A stretch of 64,000 nucleotides of DNA from Rugamonas brunnea (GTDB lineage Bacteria; Pseudomonadota; Gammaproteobacteria; Burkholderiales; Burkholderiaceae_D): the NCBI RefSeq assembly GCF_014042345.1, contig NZ_JACEZT010000005.1, forward strand, positions 1 through 64,000, given 5' to 3'. Within the stretch, counting starts at the first letter, position 1, and every line of letters starts with the position of its first letter. Positions 17,835 to 28,510 of this stretch are shown here, in pieces. The notes below the pieces were generated by a model that saw only the letters and a list, made by a program, of their open reading frames with translations, did no database searches and was not told the DNA's origin. Both the position numbers and the translations under genes were made by a program.

Positions 17835-18299
17835 ATGCGCGCCGCGCCGCGCGGGTTCACCCTGATCGAACTGCTGGTGGTGATGGTCATCCTGGGCGTC
17901 ACGCTGGGACTGGTGTCGCTCAACGCCATGCCCAGCCGCCAGCAGGGCATGCAGCAGGAAGCCCAGCGTATCGCCTTGCTGCTGCAACTGGCGCGGGACG
18001 AGGCCATCGTGCGTAACCGCCTGATCGCGTTCGAGGCGGAGCCGGACCGCTACCGCTTCCTGGTCCGCAACGACCAGCAGTGGCAAACCGTCACCGGTGA
18101 TGACCTGTTGCGCGAGCGCGAATTCAAGCACGCCCCCATCACGCTGCTGCTGGACCCGCCGTCCACCATGCCCGGCGGCAGCCTGCGGATCACCTTCGGC
18201 CGCGAGCCGGTCGACAAGCCGTTCGTGCTGACCTTGGCCAGCGACAGCGGCTCGGTCGTCATCCGCGCCGATGGCATCGGCCACTTCACGGTCGACTGA
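17835..18299 (+). CDS. gspH: Type II secretion minor pseudopilin GspH
   Basis: This 154-aa minor pseudopilin has the cleavage site RGFTLIELLVVMVILG (Glu +5), a long N-terminal helix with QRIALLLQLARDEAIVRNR, and a C-terminal beta domain ending RADGIGHFTVD. It takes part in the pseudopilus tip or shaft. It lies 17 bp after gspG; gspI begins 3 bp after its stop. Confidence 0.93.
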   Translation: MRAAPRGFTLIELLVVMVILGVTLGLVSLNAMPSRQQGMQQEAQRIALLLQLARDEAIVRNRLIAFEAEPDRYRFLVRNDQQWQTVTGDDLLREREFKHAPITLLLDPPSTMPGGSLRITFGREPVDKPFVLTLASDSGSVVIRADGIGHFTVD

Positions 18300-18302
18300 G
18301 CC

Positions 18303-18692
18303 ATGCTCCATATTCCGTCTTCCTCCATCCGGCGCCAGCGCGGCTTTACGCTGCTGGAAGTGCTGGTGGCGCTCGTGATCGTTGGCACGGCGCTGGGCGC
18401 CTCGCTGCGCGCCGTGGGCAGCCTGACCCAGAACAGCAACGGCCTGCGCAGCGCCATGATGGCCACCTGGTCGGCCGAGAACCGGCTGGTCCAGATCCGC
18501 CTGGCCCGCACGTTCCCAGCCGTGGGCAAGCAGACCTTCGACTGTCCGCAGGGCGATTTGCAACTGGTGTGTCAGGAGGAGGTGATCGCCAGCCCCAATC
18601 CGCGCCTGCGCCGGGTGGAGGTGAGCGTGGTGGACCAGGCCAACCCGGAACGCCGCATCATCAAGCTGGTGCAGCTGGTGCTGAACCAATGA
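18303..18692 (+). CDS. gspI: Type II secretion minor pseudopilin GspI
   Basis: This 129-aa minor pseudopilin has the prepilin site RGFTLLEVLVALVIVG, then SAMMATWSAENRLVQIRL, typical of GspI, which nucleates the I-J-K tip complex. The N-terminal leader is slightly long (about 14 residues). Its stop overlaps the gspJ start (ATGA), indicating translational coupling. Confidence 0.93.
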   Translation: MLHIPSSSIRRQRGFTLLEVLVALVIVGTALGASLRAVGSLTQNSNGLRSAMMATWSAENRLVQIRLARTFPAVGKQTFDCPQGDLQLVCQEEVIASPNPRLRRVEVSVVDQANPERRIIKLVQLVLNQ

Positions 18693-19441
18693 CGGCGCGG
18701 CGCCATTCGCCGCGCGCGCGCGGCTTCACCCTGATCGAGCTGCTGGTGGCCATTTCCATCCTGGCCATCGTGGCCGTGCTGGGCTGGCGCGGGCTCGATG
18801 GCATCATCCGTTCGCGCCAGGCGCTGACGGCGCAGATGGAGCAGACGCGCGGCATGCAGTTGGCGTTCGCGCAGATGCAGAGCGATTGCGAAAACCTGGC
18901 GCCCGCCACGCTGCTGCATGGCCGCGCCAACCTGCTGGCCGAGACGGACCGTTTGACGCTGGTGCGCACGGTGCTGACGGAAAGCGAGCCGTCGCGCTTG
19001 CAGGTGGTGTCCTACCGCGTGCGCGACGGCGTGCTGCTGCGACGTGAATCGTCGGCTACCCGTGACCTGGCGCAGCTCGATATGCTGTGGCAGGGCGCGC
19101 GCAGCGATACCGATCCGTCGCCGGCGGTGACCCTGCAATCCGGCCTGAACGGCATGACCATGCGGCTGTGGGTGAATGGTAGCTGGCGCGCGGCCGCCAG
19201 TGTCACGCTGCCGGCTGCGGGGCAGCAGCAGGTCACCGTCCCCACCGGCCAGGGCGGCGAGGGCGCTCAAGGTGGCCAAGGTGGCCAGGGCGGCGCACAA
19301 GGCGGGGGACCGAATCCGGCCACCACCACGCAGGTGACGGCGCCGCAGTCCAACAATGTGCCGACCGGGTTGGAGGTGTCGCTGCAGGCACCCGGCTTGC
19401 CGGCGGCGCTGGTCAAGATTTTCCTGCTGGGGGCCGTATGA
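18689..19441 (+). CDS. gspJ: Type II secretion minor pseudopilin GspJ
   Basis: This 250-aa tip pseudopilin has the site RGFTLIELLVAISILA and a C-domain with LVRTVLTESEPSRLQVVSYRV. ATG 18689 is chosen over an upstream in-frame start because it overlaps the gspI stop and puts the prepilin site close to the N-terminus. Near residues 187-207 a Gly/Gln-rich run encoded by 9-bp-type repeats (about 19247-19310) interrupts the C-terminal region. This makes the protein longer than a typical GspJ. It overlaps gspK by 4 bp. Confidence 0.92.
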   Translation: MTARRHSPRARGFTLIELLVAISILAIVAVLGWRGLDGIIRSRQALTAQMEQTRGMQLAFAQMQSDCENLAPATLLHGRANLLAETDRLTLVRTVLTESEPSRLQVVSYRVRDGVLLRRESSATRDLAQLDMLWQGARSDTDPSPAVTLQSGLNGMTMRLWVNGSWRAAASVTLPAAGQQQVTVPTGQGGEGAQGGQGGQGGAQGGGPNPATTTQVTAPQSNNVPTGLEVSLQAPGLPAALVKIFLLGAV

Positions 19442-20430
19442 TGGCGCGTTCGCCACGTTCCCCCCGTCCTCCGCGTACTTTGCTGCGCCAGCGCGGCGTG
19501 GCCGTGGTCACGGCGCTGCTCCTGACCACCCTGGCCGTGACCATCGTCGCCAGCCTGTTCTGGCAGCAGCAGGTGCAGGTGCGTTCGATGGAAAACCAGC
19601 GCCTGCAACTGCAAACGCGCTGGATTCTGCGTGGTGCGCTGGACTGGGCGCGCCTGATCCTGCGCCAGGATGGCATGGACCGTGGCCGGGTCACCACACT
19701 TGATGGCGTGTGGGCCACGCCGCTGGCCGAAACCCGTTTGGATCAATATGTGGAGCGCGAGCGGGTCGAGGGCGAAAACTTCAACGCCACCCTGTCGGGC
19801 CAGATGACGGATGCCCAGTCGCGTTACAATCTGGCCAATCTTGCCGTCAGCCGGGCGCCGGTGGCCGAGCAGGTGGCCGTGTTCCAGCGTTTGCTGACGG
19901 TGTTGCAGCTCGACGGCTCGCTGGCACAGGCCGTGGCCGACGAGGTCGCGCGCGCGCAGCAGCCCGCGGCGCAAGGCCAGGCCGCGTCGAACGCGCTGCC
20001 GGTGCGCGCCGGCACCGAGCCGATGGAAATGATGCGGGCCGAGGACTTGCTGGCGGTGGCCGGGTTCACGCCGCAGGCGATTGAGCGCCTGCGTGATTTC
20101 GTGATCGTGCTGCCCGCGCAGACGGCCATCAACGTCAATACGGCGCCGGTGGAATTGCTGGCGGCGCTGCCGGAGAATTTTTCGATGGCCGAGGCAGCGG
20201 CCCTGGCTTACCATCGCAAGCAGGCGTACTTCAACGACGTGGGCACCTACAAGAGTCAGTTGAACGGCAAGCAGGTGAGCAGCAAGGTGAACATCGATAT
20301 CAGGAGCGATTACTTCCTGGTGTTGAGCAAGGTGCGGCTGGACCGCGCCAACCTGGACGCACAGGCGCTGATACAGCGCGAGAGCAGTGGGAATTACAAG
20401 ACAGACCTGGTCTGGATACGGCAAAACTGA
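19438..20430 (+). CDS. gspK: Type II secretion minor pseudopilin GspK
   Basis: This 330-aa large minor pseudopilin caps the pseudopilus tip. The N-terminal site RQRGVAVVTALLLTTLAVTI lacks the +5 Glu, as expected for GspK. Further on are QSRYNLANLAV, the helix-hairpin-helix-like region and INVNTAPVELLAALP, which identify the family. It starts inside the gspJ stop (overlap ATGA). Confidence 0.93.
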   Translation: MMARSPRSPRPPRTLLRQRGVAVVTALLLTTLAVTIVASLFWQQQVQVRSMENQRLQLQTRWILRGALDWARLILRQDGMDRGRVTTLDGVWATPLAETRLDQYVERERVEGENFNATLSGQMTDAQSRYNLANLAVSRAPVAEQVAVFQRLLTVLQLDGSLAQAVADEVARAQQPAAQGQAASNALPVRAGTEPMEMMRAEDLLAVAGFTPQAIERLRDFVIVLPAQTAINVNTAPVELLAALPENFSMAEAAALAYHRKQAYFNDVGTYKSQLNGKQVSSKVNIDIRSDYFLVLSKVRLDRANLDAQALIQRESSGNYKTDLVWIRQN

Positions 20431-20457
20431 GATGGCGAAACACGAAAGCGAGCTCCT

Positions 20458-21705
20458 TTGACTACCCTATTTATCCGCTATCCGGCCAAGGCCAGCATCG
20501 ACAGCGGCGCAGCCCAGGCTTGCCCGTTCGCGCTGGTGGGCGACGGCGGCAACGTGCTGCAGCAGGGCGCGTCGCCGCTGGGCAGCCTGGCCGGCATGGT
20601 GGCTTCCGCGCGGCGCGTGACGCTGCTGTTGGCCGCGCCGGACGTGACCTTGCTGCGCGTGAGCGTGCCACCGTTGTCGCCGGCGCGCCTGAAGGCGGCC
20701 CTGCCGGCGCTGGTGGAAGAACACATCCTCGGTGATCCGGCCGACTGCGTGCTGGCCATGGGCCCGGCGCTGGACGGCGGCGCCGAACGCACGGTGGCCG
20801 TGGCGCAGCGCGCTTGGCTGGAGGTGCTGGTCAAGGCCCTGCAGGCACAGGGCGCGCACAGCATTTCGCTGCTGCCGGCCCAACTGTGCCTGCCGCTGCA
20901 GCCGGGCGCCGTGTCGGCCGCGCTCAGCACCAATGAGGGTGGCTGCGAACTGACACTGCGCCAGTCGCAAACGGATGGCCTGGGCCTGGCCCTGCCAGCC
21001 CAGCCGGAGGTCGTGCTGCAAACGCTGCGCGCGCTGGCCGGCGACTCGCCCGTCACGCTGTACCTGCCGGCCGCCGAGTTACGGCGTTATGAGGCGCTGG
21101 CCGCCAATCACACCGCCGGGCGGGCCGCCATCACGCTGCAGGAAGACCAGTGGGCACACTGGATCGCCGCCGCCCGCACGGCCACGCCCGACCTGGCCGG
21201 CGCCGTCGGCGCCAGCGGCACGGCCGCGCGCCAGTGGCAGCGCTGGCGCTGGCCGCTGCGGCTGGCCGTGCTGGCGCTGGCCGTCAACGTGGCCGGCATG
21301 AACATCGAATGGCTGCGCATGAAGCGCGAGGCGGCCCAGGTGCAGCAATCGATGCTGCAGATCTTCAAGGCCGCCTATCCGAAGGAAACCGTGATCCTCG
21401 ATCCGGCCGCCCAGATGCGCAAGAACATCGCGGCCGCCCGCGCCGACAGCGGCGCGCTGGCCGGCGACGAATTTGGCGCCCTGAGCGCCGCCTTTGGCGA
21501 AGCCCTCAACAGCCTGCCGAACCGGAACATCGTGGCCGCGCTCGAATACCGTGAGCGCGCGCTGCAAGTGAAGATCAAACCGAATACGGTGGATGCCGCC
21601 GCCATGGGCCAGATCCGCGCCGCGCTGGCCGCGCGCAAGCTGGACCTGTCGGAAGCGGCGCCCGGCGTGTGGAAGATCCGCGTCGGCACCGGGAGCAAAG
21701 CATGA
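20458..21705 (+). CDS. gspL: Type II secretion inner-membrane platform protein GspL
   Basis: This 415-aa bitopic protein links the GspE ATPase to the platform. It has a cytoplasmic actin-like domain (about 1-255), one membrane helix (about 265-282, LRLAVLALAVNVAGM) and a periplasmic ferredoxin-like domain. Translation appears to begin at TTG 20458; the only nearby ATG (20432) is out of frame. No strong Shine-Dalgarno is seen, so low-level or coupled translation is possible. Its stop overlaps gspM. Confidence 0.9.
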   Translation: MTTLFIRYPAKASIDSGAAQACPFALVGDGGNVLQQGASPLGSLAGMVASARRVTLLLAAPDVTLLRVSVPPLSPARLKAALPALVEEHILGDPADCVLAMGPALDGGAERTVAVAQRAWLEVLVKALQAQGAHSISLLPAQLCLPLQPGAVSAALSTNEGGCELTLRQSQTDGLGLALPAQPEVVLQTLRALAGDSPVTLYLPAAELRRYEALAANHTAGRAAITLQEDQWAHWIAAARTATPDLAGAVGASGTAARQWQRWRWPLRLAVLALAVNVAGMNIEWLRMKREAAQVQQSMLQIFKAAYPKETVILDPAAQMRKNIAAARADSGALAGDEFGALSAAFGEALNSLPNRNIVAALEYRERALQVKIKPNTVDAAAMGQIRAALAARKLDLSEAAPGVWKIRVGTGSKA

Positions 21706-22220
21706 GCACATTGAAAGCGACGCTGGCCCAGTACCGCGCCGGCGCGGAGCAGTTCTGGCAGGCGCGCACGGAACAGGAGCGCAAGTTCCTGACCGTGGGC
21801 GGGGCCGTGGTGGGCGTGGCGCTGGCCTATGCCGTGCTGGTGGCGCCGGCCATGGAAGGGCGCGCCAAGCTGCGCAAGGAGCTGCCCCAGTTGCACCAGC
21901 AGGAGGCGGAATTGCAGGCCCTGGCGCTGCAGGCTTCCGCGCTCAAGGGCCAGACCACGGTGGCGCCGCCGGCCATGACGCGTGACAGCCTCACGGCCAG
22001 CCTGGCCGCGCGCAGCCTGAAGGCGCAGTCGGTCGCCATCACGGGCGAATACGCGCGGCTGCAATTGAATAACGTGTCCTTCCCCGGTCTGATAGAGTGG
22101 CTGGCCGCCCAGCGCCGCGATGGCCGCATCACGGTCGAGGAAGCCGTGATCAATGGCCAGGACACGCCGGGCCAGGTGGACGCCGCGCTGACGCTGCACC
22201 AGGCGGGCGGCGCGCAATGA
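21702..22220 (+). CDS. gspM: Type II secretion platform protein GspM
   Basis: This 172-aa protein has a short cytoplasmic N-terminus, one membrane helix (about 29-47, FLTVGGAVVGVALAYAVLVAP) and a periplasmic domain, the usual GspM layout; it partners GspL. ATG 21702 overlaps the gspL stop, which decides the start over an upstream in-frame Met. The gene order L-M-N supports the call. Confidence 0.9.
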   Translation: MSTLKATLAQYRAGAEQFWQARTEQERKFLTVGGAVVGVALAYAVLVAPAMEGRAKLRKELPQLHQQEAELQALALQASALKGQTTVAPPAMTRDSLTASLAARSLKAQSVAITGEYARLQLNNVSFPGLIEWLAAQRRDGRITVEEAVINGQDTPGQVDAALTLHQAGGAQ

Positions 22221-22257
22221 CGGGCAGTCCATCCCTGTCCGCCGTGGCGGTTGGTCC

Positions 22258-23034
22258 ATGAAGCGCGCCGCGTTATGGCTGCTGACGATCGCGCTCAGCG
22301 CCATCGTCACGCTGCTGGTGTGCTTCCCGGCCAGCTGGCTGGGGGCGCTGGTGGAGCGCCAGACGGGCGGACGTTTGACGCTGGGGGATGCGCAAGGTAC
22401 GCTGTGGCGCGGCTCGGCCTTTGTCGGCGGCGCGGCCGGCGGCAATGGCCCCGTCACGCCGCTGCTGCCGGGGCGCTTCGCTTGGCAGATATCGCCGCTG
22501 GCGCTGCTGGGCGCCGTGGAGGTACGGCTTGAGAACAGCGAAGCGCTGGCCCAGCCCGTGACATTCCGTGGCGGCTGGCGCCAGTGGCAGCTCAGTCCTT
22601 CGGCCCTGCTGCTGCCGGCCGAAGGCTTGTCCGGGCTGGGCGCGCCGCTCAACACGATCGCGCCGGCCGGCACCATGCGGCTGTCGTGGACGGCGCTGGA
22701 ACTGGCCGTGGCCGGCGGCGCCGTCAGCGTGAATGGCCGCACCACGCTGGAAATGACGGACATGGCGTCCAAGCTGTCGGCTATCCGGCCGCTGGGAAGT
22801 TATGCGCTGGCGCTGGACTGGCATGGCCAGCAGGCGCAGTTGACCTTAAGTTCGGTCAAGGGGCCGTTGCTGCTCAGTGGCAGCGGCAGCCTCGATCAGG
22901 GCCACCTGCAGTTTTCCGGGCAGGCGCAGGCGGCCGATGGATATGAAGATAAGCTGGCCAACCTGTTGAATTTGTTGGGCCAGCGCCGTGCAAACAGCGA
23001 CAAGAACATCATCGCCTTAGAGTTCAGACAATGA
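22258..23034 (+). CDS. gspN: Type II secretion protein GspN
   Basis: This 258-aa protein has an N-terminal membrane helix (about 4-24) and a periplasmic domain with repeated GxL(W/R)G-type turns (ERQTGGRLTLGDAQGTLWRG), characteristic of GspN. GspN is present in only some T2SS and its role is not settled. It overlaps gspD by 4 bp (ATGA) and lies 37 bp after gspM. Confidence 0.88.
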   Translation: MKRAALWLLTIALSAIVTLLVCFPASWLGALVERQTGGRLTLGDAQGTLWRGSAFVGGAAGGNGPVTPLLPGRFAWQISPLALLGAVEVRLENSEALAQPVTFRGGWRQWQLSPSALLLPAEGLSGLGAPLNTIAPAGTMRLSWTALELAVAGGAVSVNGRTTLEMTDMASKLSAIRPLGSYALALDWHGQQAQLTLSSVKGPLLLSGSGSLDQGHLQFSGQAQAADGYEDKLANLLNLLGQRRANSDKNIIALEFRQ

Positions 23035-25262
23035 AAAAACAGACCGTGAGCAAACCGACCTTTCCCGCGCTGCGCCGCCTGAGCGCGGGTGCGCTGTTAT
23101 GCTGCGCCGTGGCCGCCGCCGTGCCGCCTGCCGCCTGGGCCGCCAACGATGATGCCGCGCTCAATTTCGTCGGCGCCGACATCGAATCGGTGATCAAGGC
23201 CGTCGGCCACTACACCAACATCACCTTCGTGATCGATCCGCGCGTGAAGGGCACGCTGACGCTGGTGTCGGAAAAGTCGATCAGCAAGTCGCAGGCGTTC
23301 TCGCTGCTCACGTCGGCCCTGCGCCTGCAAGGCTACGCCGTCGTCAGCGGCGATGGCTACGCCAAGGTGGTGCCGGAAGCGGAGGCGAAACTGCAATCGG
23401 GGCCGACCCTGATCGGCACGGCGCCCAGCGCCATCAAGGGCGACCAGATCGTCAGCCAGGTGTTCCATCTGAACTATGAGTCGGCGGCCAACGTGGTGAC
23501 GGTGCTGCGGCCCCTGATCTCGCCCAACAACACCATCAACGCAAACCCCGGCAACAACTCGGTCGTCATCACGGACTACGCGGACAACCTCAAGCGCCTG
23601 ACCAAGATCATCGCCGCGCTGGACGCGCCGGCCGCCACCGACCTCGATGTGATCCCGGTGCGCTACGCCATCGCCAGTGACCTGGCCACCATGGTCAACA
23701 AGCTGATGGAGACGGGCACCGGCAGCGGCGCCACGGACGCGGGCCGCGTCAGCGTGCTGGCCGATCCGCGCACCAACGCGCTGATCCTGCGCGCGCCGTC
23801 GGCCGCACGCGCCAACCTGGCCAAGTCGCTGATCGCCAAGCTCGATCAGCCGACGGCGGAACTGGGCAATGTGCACGTGGTCTACCTGAAGAACGCGGAA
23901 GCGACCAAGCTGGCGCAAACGCTGCGCGCCGTCGTCTCGAACGACGCATCGACCGGCACCACCAGCCCGACCGGCGGCGCGGCCCAGGGCAGCACCGCCA
24001 CCCAGCCCGGCCAGGCGGGGCAGGGCGGCATGGGCGGCGCCAACCAGGGCACGGGCGCCAGCAGTGGCCCCAGCAATCCGCTGCTGAACAACAGCGCATC
24101 GCCGCAGCAGACCGGCTCCAATTCGGCCGGCTTCATCCAGGCCGACGCCTCGACCAACACCCTGATCATCACGGCGCCCGAATCCGTGTACCGCAACCTG
24201 CGCGCCGTGATCGACCAGCTCGACGTGCGGCGCGCCCAGGTCTACATCGAATCGCTGATCGTGGAAGTCACGTCAGACAAGGCGTCCGAATTCGGCGTGC
24301 AGTGGATGGGCGCCACCGGCAACGAGAACAGCACCTACCGCATTGGCGGACTGCAGTCCTATAACACGGGCGGAAGCAACAACAACATCGCGGCGCTGGC
24401 GCTGTCGCAACGCAAGGGTACCACCAGCACCACAAGCACCACGGCGCCCACGCTGCCGGGCGGCGGCCTGTCGATCGGCGTGTTCAAGCAGGTGGCCGGC
24501 CAGCTGGGCCTGGGCGCGCTGGCGCACTCGCTGGAATCGGACGGCAACGCCAACATCCTGTCCACGCCCAACATGATCACGCTCGACAACGAGCTGGCCA
24601 CCATCCAGGTGGGCCAGAACGTGCCTATCCTGACGGGCCAGTTCACCACCACGGCCGGCACCAATTCCAATCCGTTCCAGACCATCGACCGCAAGGAAGT
24701 GGGCCTGACGCTGAAGGTGCGGCCGCAGATCTCCGAGGGCGGCACCATCAAGATGGCGATCTACCACGAGACCTCCAACGTGGATAAGTCGACCCTGACG
24801 GCGACGGCCGGCATCACCATCAACAAGCGCGTGATCGAGAATAACGTGATCGCCGACGATGGCCAGATCATCGTGCTCGGTGGCCTGATCGAGGACACCA
24901 CGGGCGACGGCACGGACAAGGTGCGCGGCCTGGGCGACATTCCCGTGCTGGGCAACCTGTTCAAGTACCAGACCCGCAGCCGCAAGAAGACCAACCTGAT
25001 GATCTTCCTGCGCCCCGTGGTCATCCGCAGCAAGGAGCAAAGCGTCAGCCTGGCCACGGACCGCTACGATTACATGCGCAGCGAGCAGCAAGGCATCAAG
25101 CCGGCCGACAGCATCCTGGTCAACGATTTCGGCCAGCCCGTGCTGCCGGCGCTGGTCAATGGCCGTCCCACCAACAGCGTCACCGTGGCGCAGCCCGTGC
25201 CGCCGGCGCCCCAGCCCAAGCCGGACCAGGCGCCCGGCGCGGCCACGCCGGTGAAAAACTAA
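23031..25262 (+). CDS. gspD: Type II secretion outer-membrane secretin GspD
   Basis: This 743-aa outer-membrane channel has a signal peptide (about 1-37), N0 domain (from ALNFVGADIESVIKAVG), N1-N3 domains (VIPVRYAIASDLATMVN, VHVVYLKNAEATKLAQTL) and the secretin core (VPILTGQF, EVGLTLKVRPQI, IVLGGLIEDT, LMIFLRPVVIR). A Gly/Gln/Ser/Asn-rich insert (about 305-368) sits within N3, and a Pro/Gln-rich tail follows the core. It overlaps gspN by 4 bp. No pilotin gene is adjacent. Confidence 0.97.
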   Translation: MKKQTVSKPTFPALRRLSAGALLCCAVAAAVPPAAWAANDDAALNFVGADIESVIKAVGHYTNITFVIDPRVKGTLTLVSEKSISKSQAFSLLTSALRLQGYAVVSGDGYAKVVPEAEAKLQSGPTLIGTAPSAIKGDQIVSQVFHLNYESAANVVTVLRPLISPNNTINANPGNNSVVITDYADNLKRLTKIIAALDAPAATDLDVIPVRYAIASDLATMVNKLMETGTGSGATDAGRVSVLADPRTNALILRAPSAARANLAKSLIAKLDQPTAELGNVHVVYLKNAEATKLAQTLRAVVSNDASTGTTSPTGGAAQGSTATQPGQAGQGGMGGANQGTGASSGPSNPLLNNSASPQQTGSNSAGFIQADASTNTLIITAPESVYRNLRAVIDQLDVRRAQVYIESLIVEVTSDKASEFGVQWMGATGNENSTYRIGGLQSYNTGGSNNNIAALALSQRKGTTSTTSTTAPTLPGGGLSIGVFKQVAGQLGLGALAHSLESDGNANILSTPNMITLDNELATIQVGQNVPILTGQFTTTAGTNSNPFQTIDRKEVGLTLKVRPQISEGGTIKMAIYHETSNVDKSTLTATAGITINKRVIENNVIADDGQIIVLGGLIEDTTGDGTDKVRGLGDIPVLGNLFKYQTRSRKKTNLMIFLRPVVIRSKEQSVSLATDRYDYMRSEQQGIKPADSILVNDFGQPVLPALVNGRPTNSVTVAQPVPPAPQPKPDQAPGAATPVKN

Positions 25263-25271
25263 GGCGGCGCC

Positions 25272-26693
<1,422 letters not shown>

Positions 26694-26703
26694 GCCCGAG
26701 ACG

Positions 26704-27924
26704 ATGCCCGCATTCCGTTATGAAGCCGTCGATGCCGGCGGCGCCACCAAGAAAGGCGTGCTCAACGCCGACAGCGCCCGTTCCGCGCGCGCCGACCTGC
26801 GTACCCAGGGCCTGGTGCCGCTCAAGGTGGACGCCATCGGCGCCCAGGTCGACGCGGCTGGCGTGGCCAAGAGCCGCGGTTTCGGCGAGCGGCTGTCGAC
26901 CACCGAGCTGGCCCTGTTCACGCGCCAGCTGGCCAGCCTGCTGGAGGCGGGGCTGCCGCTGGAGCAGGCTTTCACGGCCTTGCTGGAACAGGCCGAGCGT
27001 CCCTATGTGCGCGACCTGATCGCGTCGATCCGCTCCGAGGTGATGGGCGGCGCGTCGCTGTCGGACGTGCTGTCGCGCCACCCGCGCGACTTCGCCGAGA
27101 TCTACCGGGCGCTGGTGGCGTCGGGCGAGCAGATTGGCCACCTGGCGCGCGTGTTGTCGCGCCTGGCCGACTACATCGAACGGCGCAACGCGCTGGTGCA
27201 GAAGGTCAAATTGGCGTTCACCTATCCGGCCATCGTGACGGTGGTGGCGTTCTCCATCGTGATCTTCCTGCTCACCTACGTGGTGCCGCAGATCGTGTCC
27301 GTGTTCGCCAACACCAAGCAGAAGCTGCCCTTCCTCACCATCGTGATGCTGGCCGTGTCGGACTTCGTGCGCCATTACGGCGTGCTGGTGGCCGTGCTGC
27401 TGGTGGGCGCGTGGTTCGCGTGGCGCCGCGCGCTGGAGAACCCGGTGCTCAAGCGGCGCTGGCATAGCTGGCTGCTGACGGCGCCCCTGTACGGCAAATT
27501 CGAACGCAGCCTGAACACGGCGCGCTTCGCCAGCACGCTGGCCATCACCACCGGCTCCGGCGTGCCTATCCTGCGCGCGCTGCAAAAGAGCCGCGACACG
27601 CTGTCCAACGTGGCCATGCGCGAGCTGGTGGACGAGGCCAGCGACAACGTGCGCGAGGGCGTGAGCCTGGCGCGGGCGCTGTCGGCCCAGCAGCATTTCC
27701 CGCCCATGCTGATCCACATGATCCGCGCCGGCGAACTGACGGGCGAGCTGCCGGCCATGCTGGACCGCGCCGCCAGCGCGCAGGAACAGGACCTGGAGCG
27801 CCGCACGCTGACCATCGCAGGCCTGCTGGAGCCGGCCCTGATCCTGGCCATGGGCGTGGTGGTGCTGCTGATCGTGCTGGCGGTGCTGATGCCCATTATC
27901 GAAATCAATCAGCTGGTGCGCTGA
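26704..27924 (+). CDS. gspF: Type II secretion inner-membrane protein GspF
   Basis: This 406-aa polytopic platform protein begins MPAFRYEAVDAGGATKKGVL, typical of GspF, and has two repeated cytoplasmic GspF domains (about 70-195 and 275-400; TRQLASLLEAGLPLEQAF and ASTLAITTGSGVPILRAL) and three membrane segments (about 170-195, 220-240, 375-400). It binds GspE and GspL. Neighbouring gspE and gspC are 10-11 bp away. Confidence 0.96.
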   Translation: MPAFRYEAVDAGGATKKGVLNADSARSARADLRTQGLVPLKVDAIGAQVDAAGVAKSRGFGERLSTTELALFTRQLASLLEAGLPLEQAFTALLEQAERPYVRDLIASIRSEVMGGASLSDVLSRHPRDFAEIYRALVASGEQIGHLARVLSRLADYIERRNALVQKVKLAFTYPAIVTVVAFSIVIFLLTYVVPQIVSVFANTKQKLPFLTIVMLAVSDFVRHYGVLVAVLLVGAWFAWRRALENPVLKRRWHSWLLTAPLYGKFERSLNTARFASTLAITTGSGVPILRALQKSRDTLSNVAMRELVDEASDNVREGVSLARALSAQQHFPPMLIHMIRAGELTGELPAMLDRAASAQEQDLERRTLTIAGLLEPALILAMGVVVLLIVLAVLMPIIEINQLVR

Positions 27925-27935
27925 ACAAGGAACCC

Positions 27936-28493
27936 ATGAAGCGTTTGCCTTTCATCCTCACCGTGGCCGCCGTGGCGGCCTTGTCCGCCTCGCTGGCTTA
28001 CTGGGGGCTGCAGTTGTTTAAACCGCAGCAGCGCCCGATCGCGGCCGCGCCCGCGGCGTCCGCGCCGGAACCGAGCCTGGACGCGGCCAAGGGCCTGTTC
28101 GGCGGCCAGATCGCCGTGGCCGTGGCCAGCAACTACCAGCTCAAGGGCGTGGTGGCGGCTGGCATTGGCCGCGACAGCGCAGCCATCCTGGCCGTCGATA
28201 ACAAGCCGGCCATGGCGCTGGCCGTGGGGCGCGAGGTGGCGCCCGGCGTGACGGTCAAGGAAGTCCATCCCAAGTACGTGCTGCTGTCCGAGGGCGGCGT
28301 GGTCAAGCGCATCGACCTGGCCGGCGACGCCGGACCGCAGAACAATCCCAACGTGGCGCCGCCATCCATCACGCCGCCGGCCATGCCGCAGCCGCAGGTG
28401 CCGCCCGTGGTGCAGCCGCAGCCGGCCGTGATGCCGCAGCCGCAGGTGCAGCAGTCGCCGCCGGCGCCCGGCCCCGGCCCCGAGCGTCGTTGA
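27936..28493 (+). CDS. gspC: Type II secretion protein GspC (no PDZ domain)
   Basis: This 185-aa protein has an N-terminal membrane helix (about 5-24) and an HR domain (about 45-130, SNYQLKGVVAAGIGRDSAAIL) that contacts the secretin N0 domain. The C-terminus is a Pro/Gln/Val-rich tail (about 132-185) where many GspC proteins have a PDZ or coiled coil. It is the last gsp gene, whereas gspC is often first or placed separately. Its stop codon overlaps the TTG of the longer form of the next gene. Confidence 0.85.
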   Translation: MKRLPFILTVAAVAALSASLAYWGLQLFKPQQRPIAAAPAASAPEPSLDAAKGLFGGQIAVAVASNYQLKGVVAAGIGRDSAAILAVDNKPAMALAVGREVAPGVTVKEVHPKYVLLSEGGVVKRIDLAGDAGPQNNPNVAPPSITPPAMPQPQVPPVVQPQPAVMPQPQVQQSPPAPGPGPERR

Positions 28494-28510
28494 CGCTGCG
28501 GTTTAGCAGC

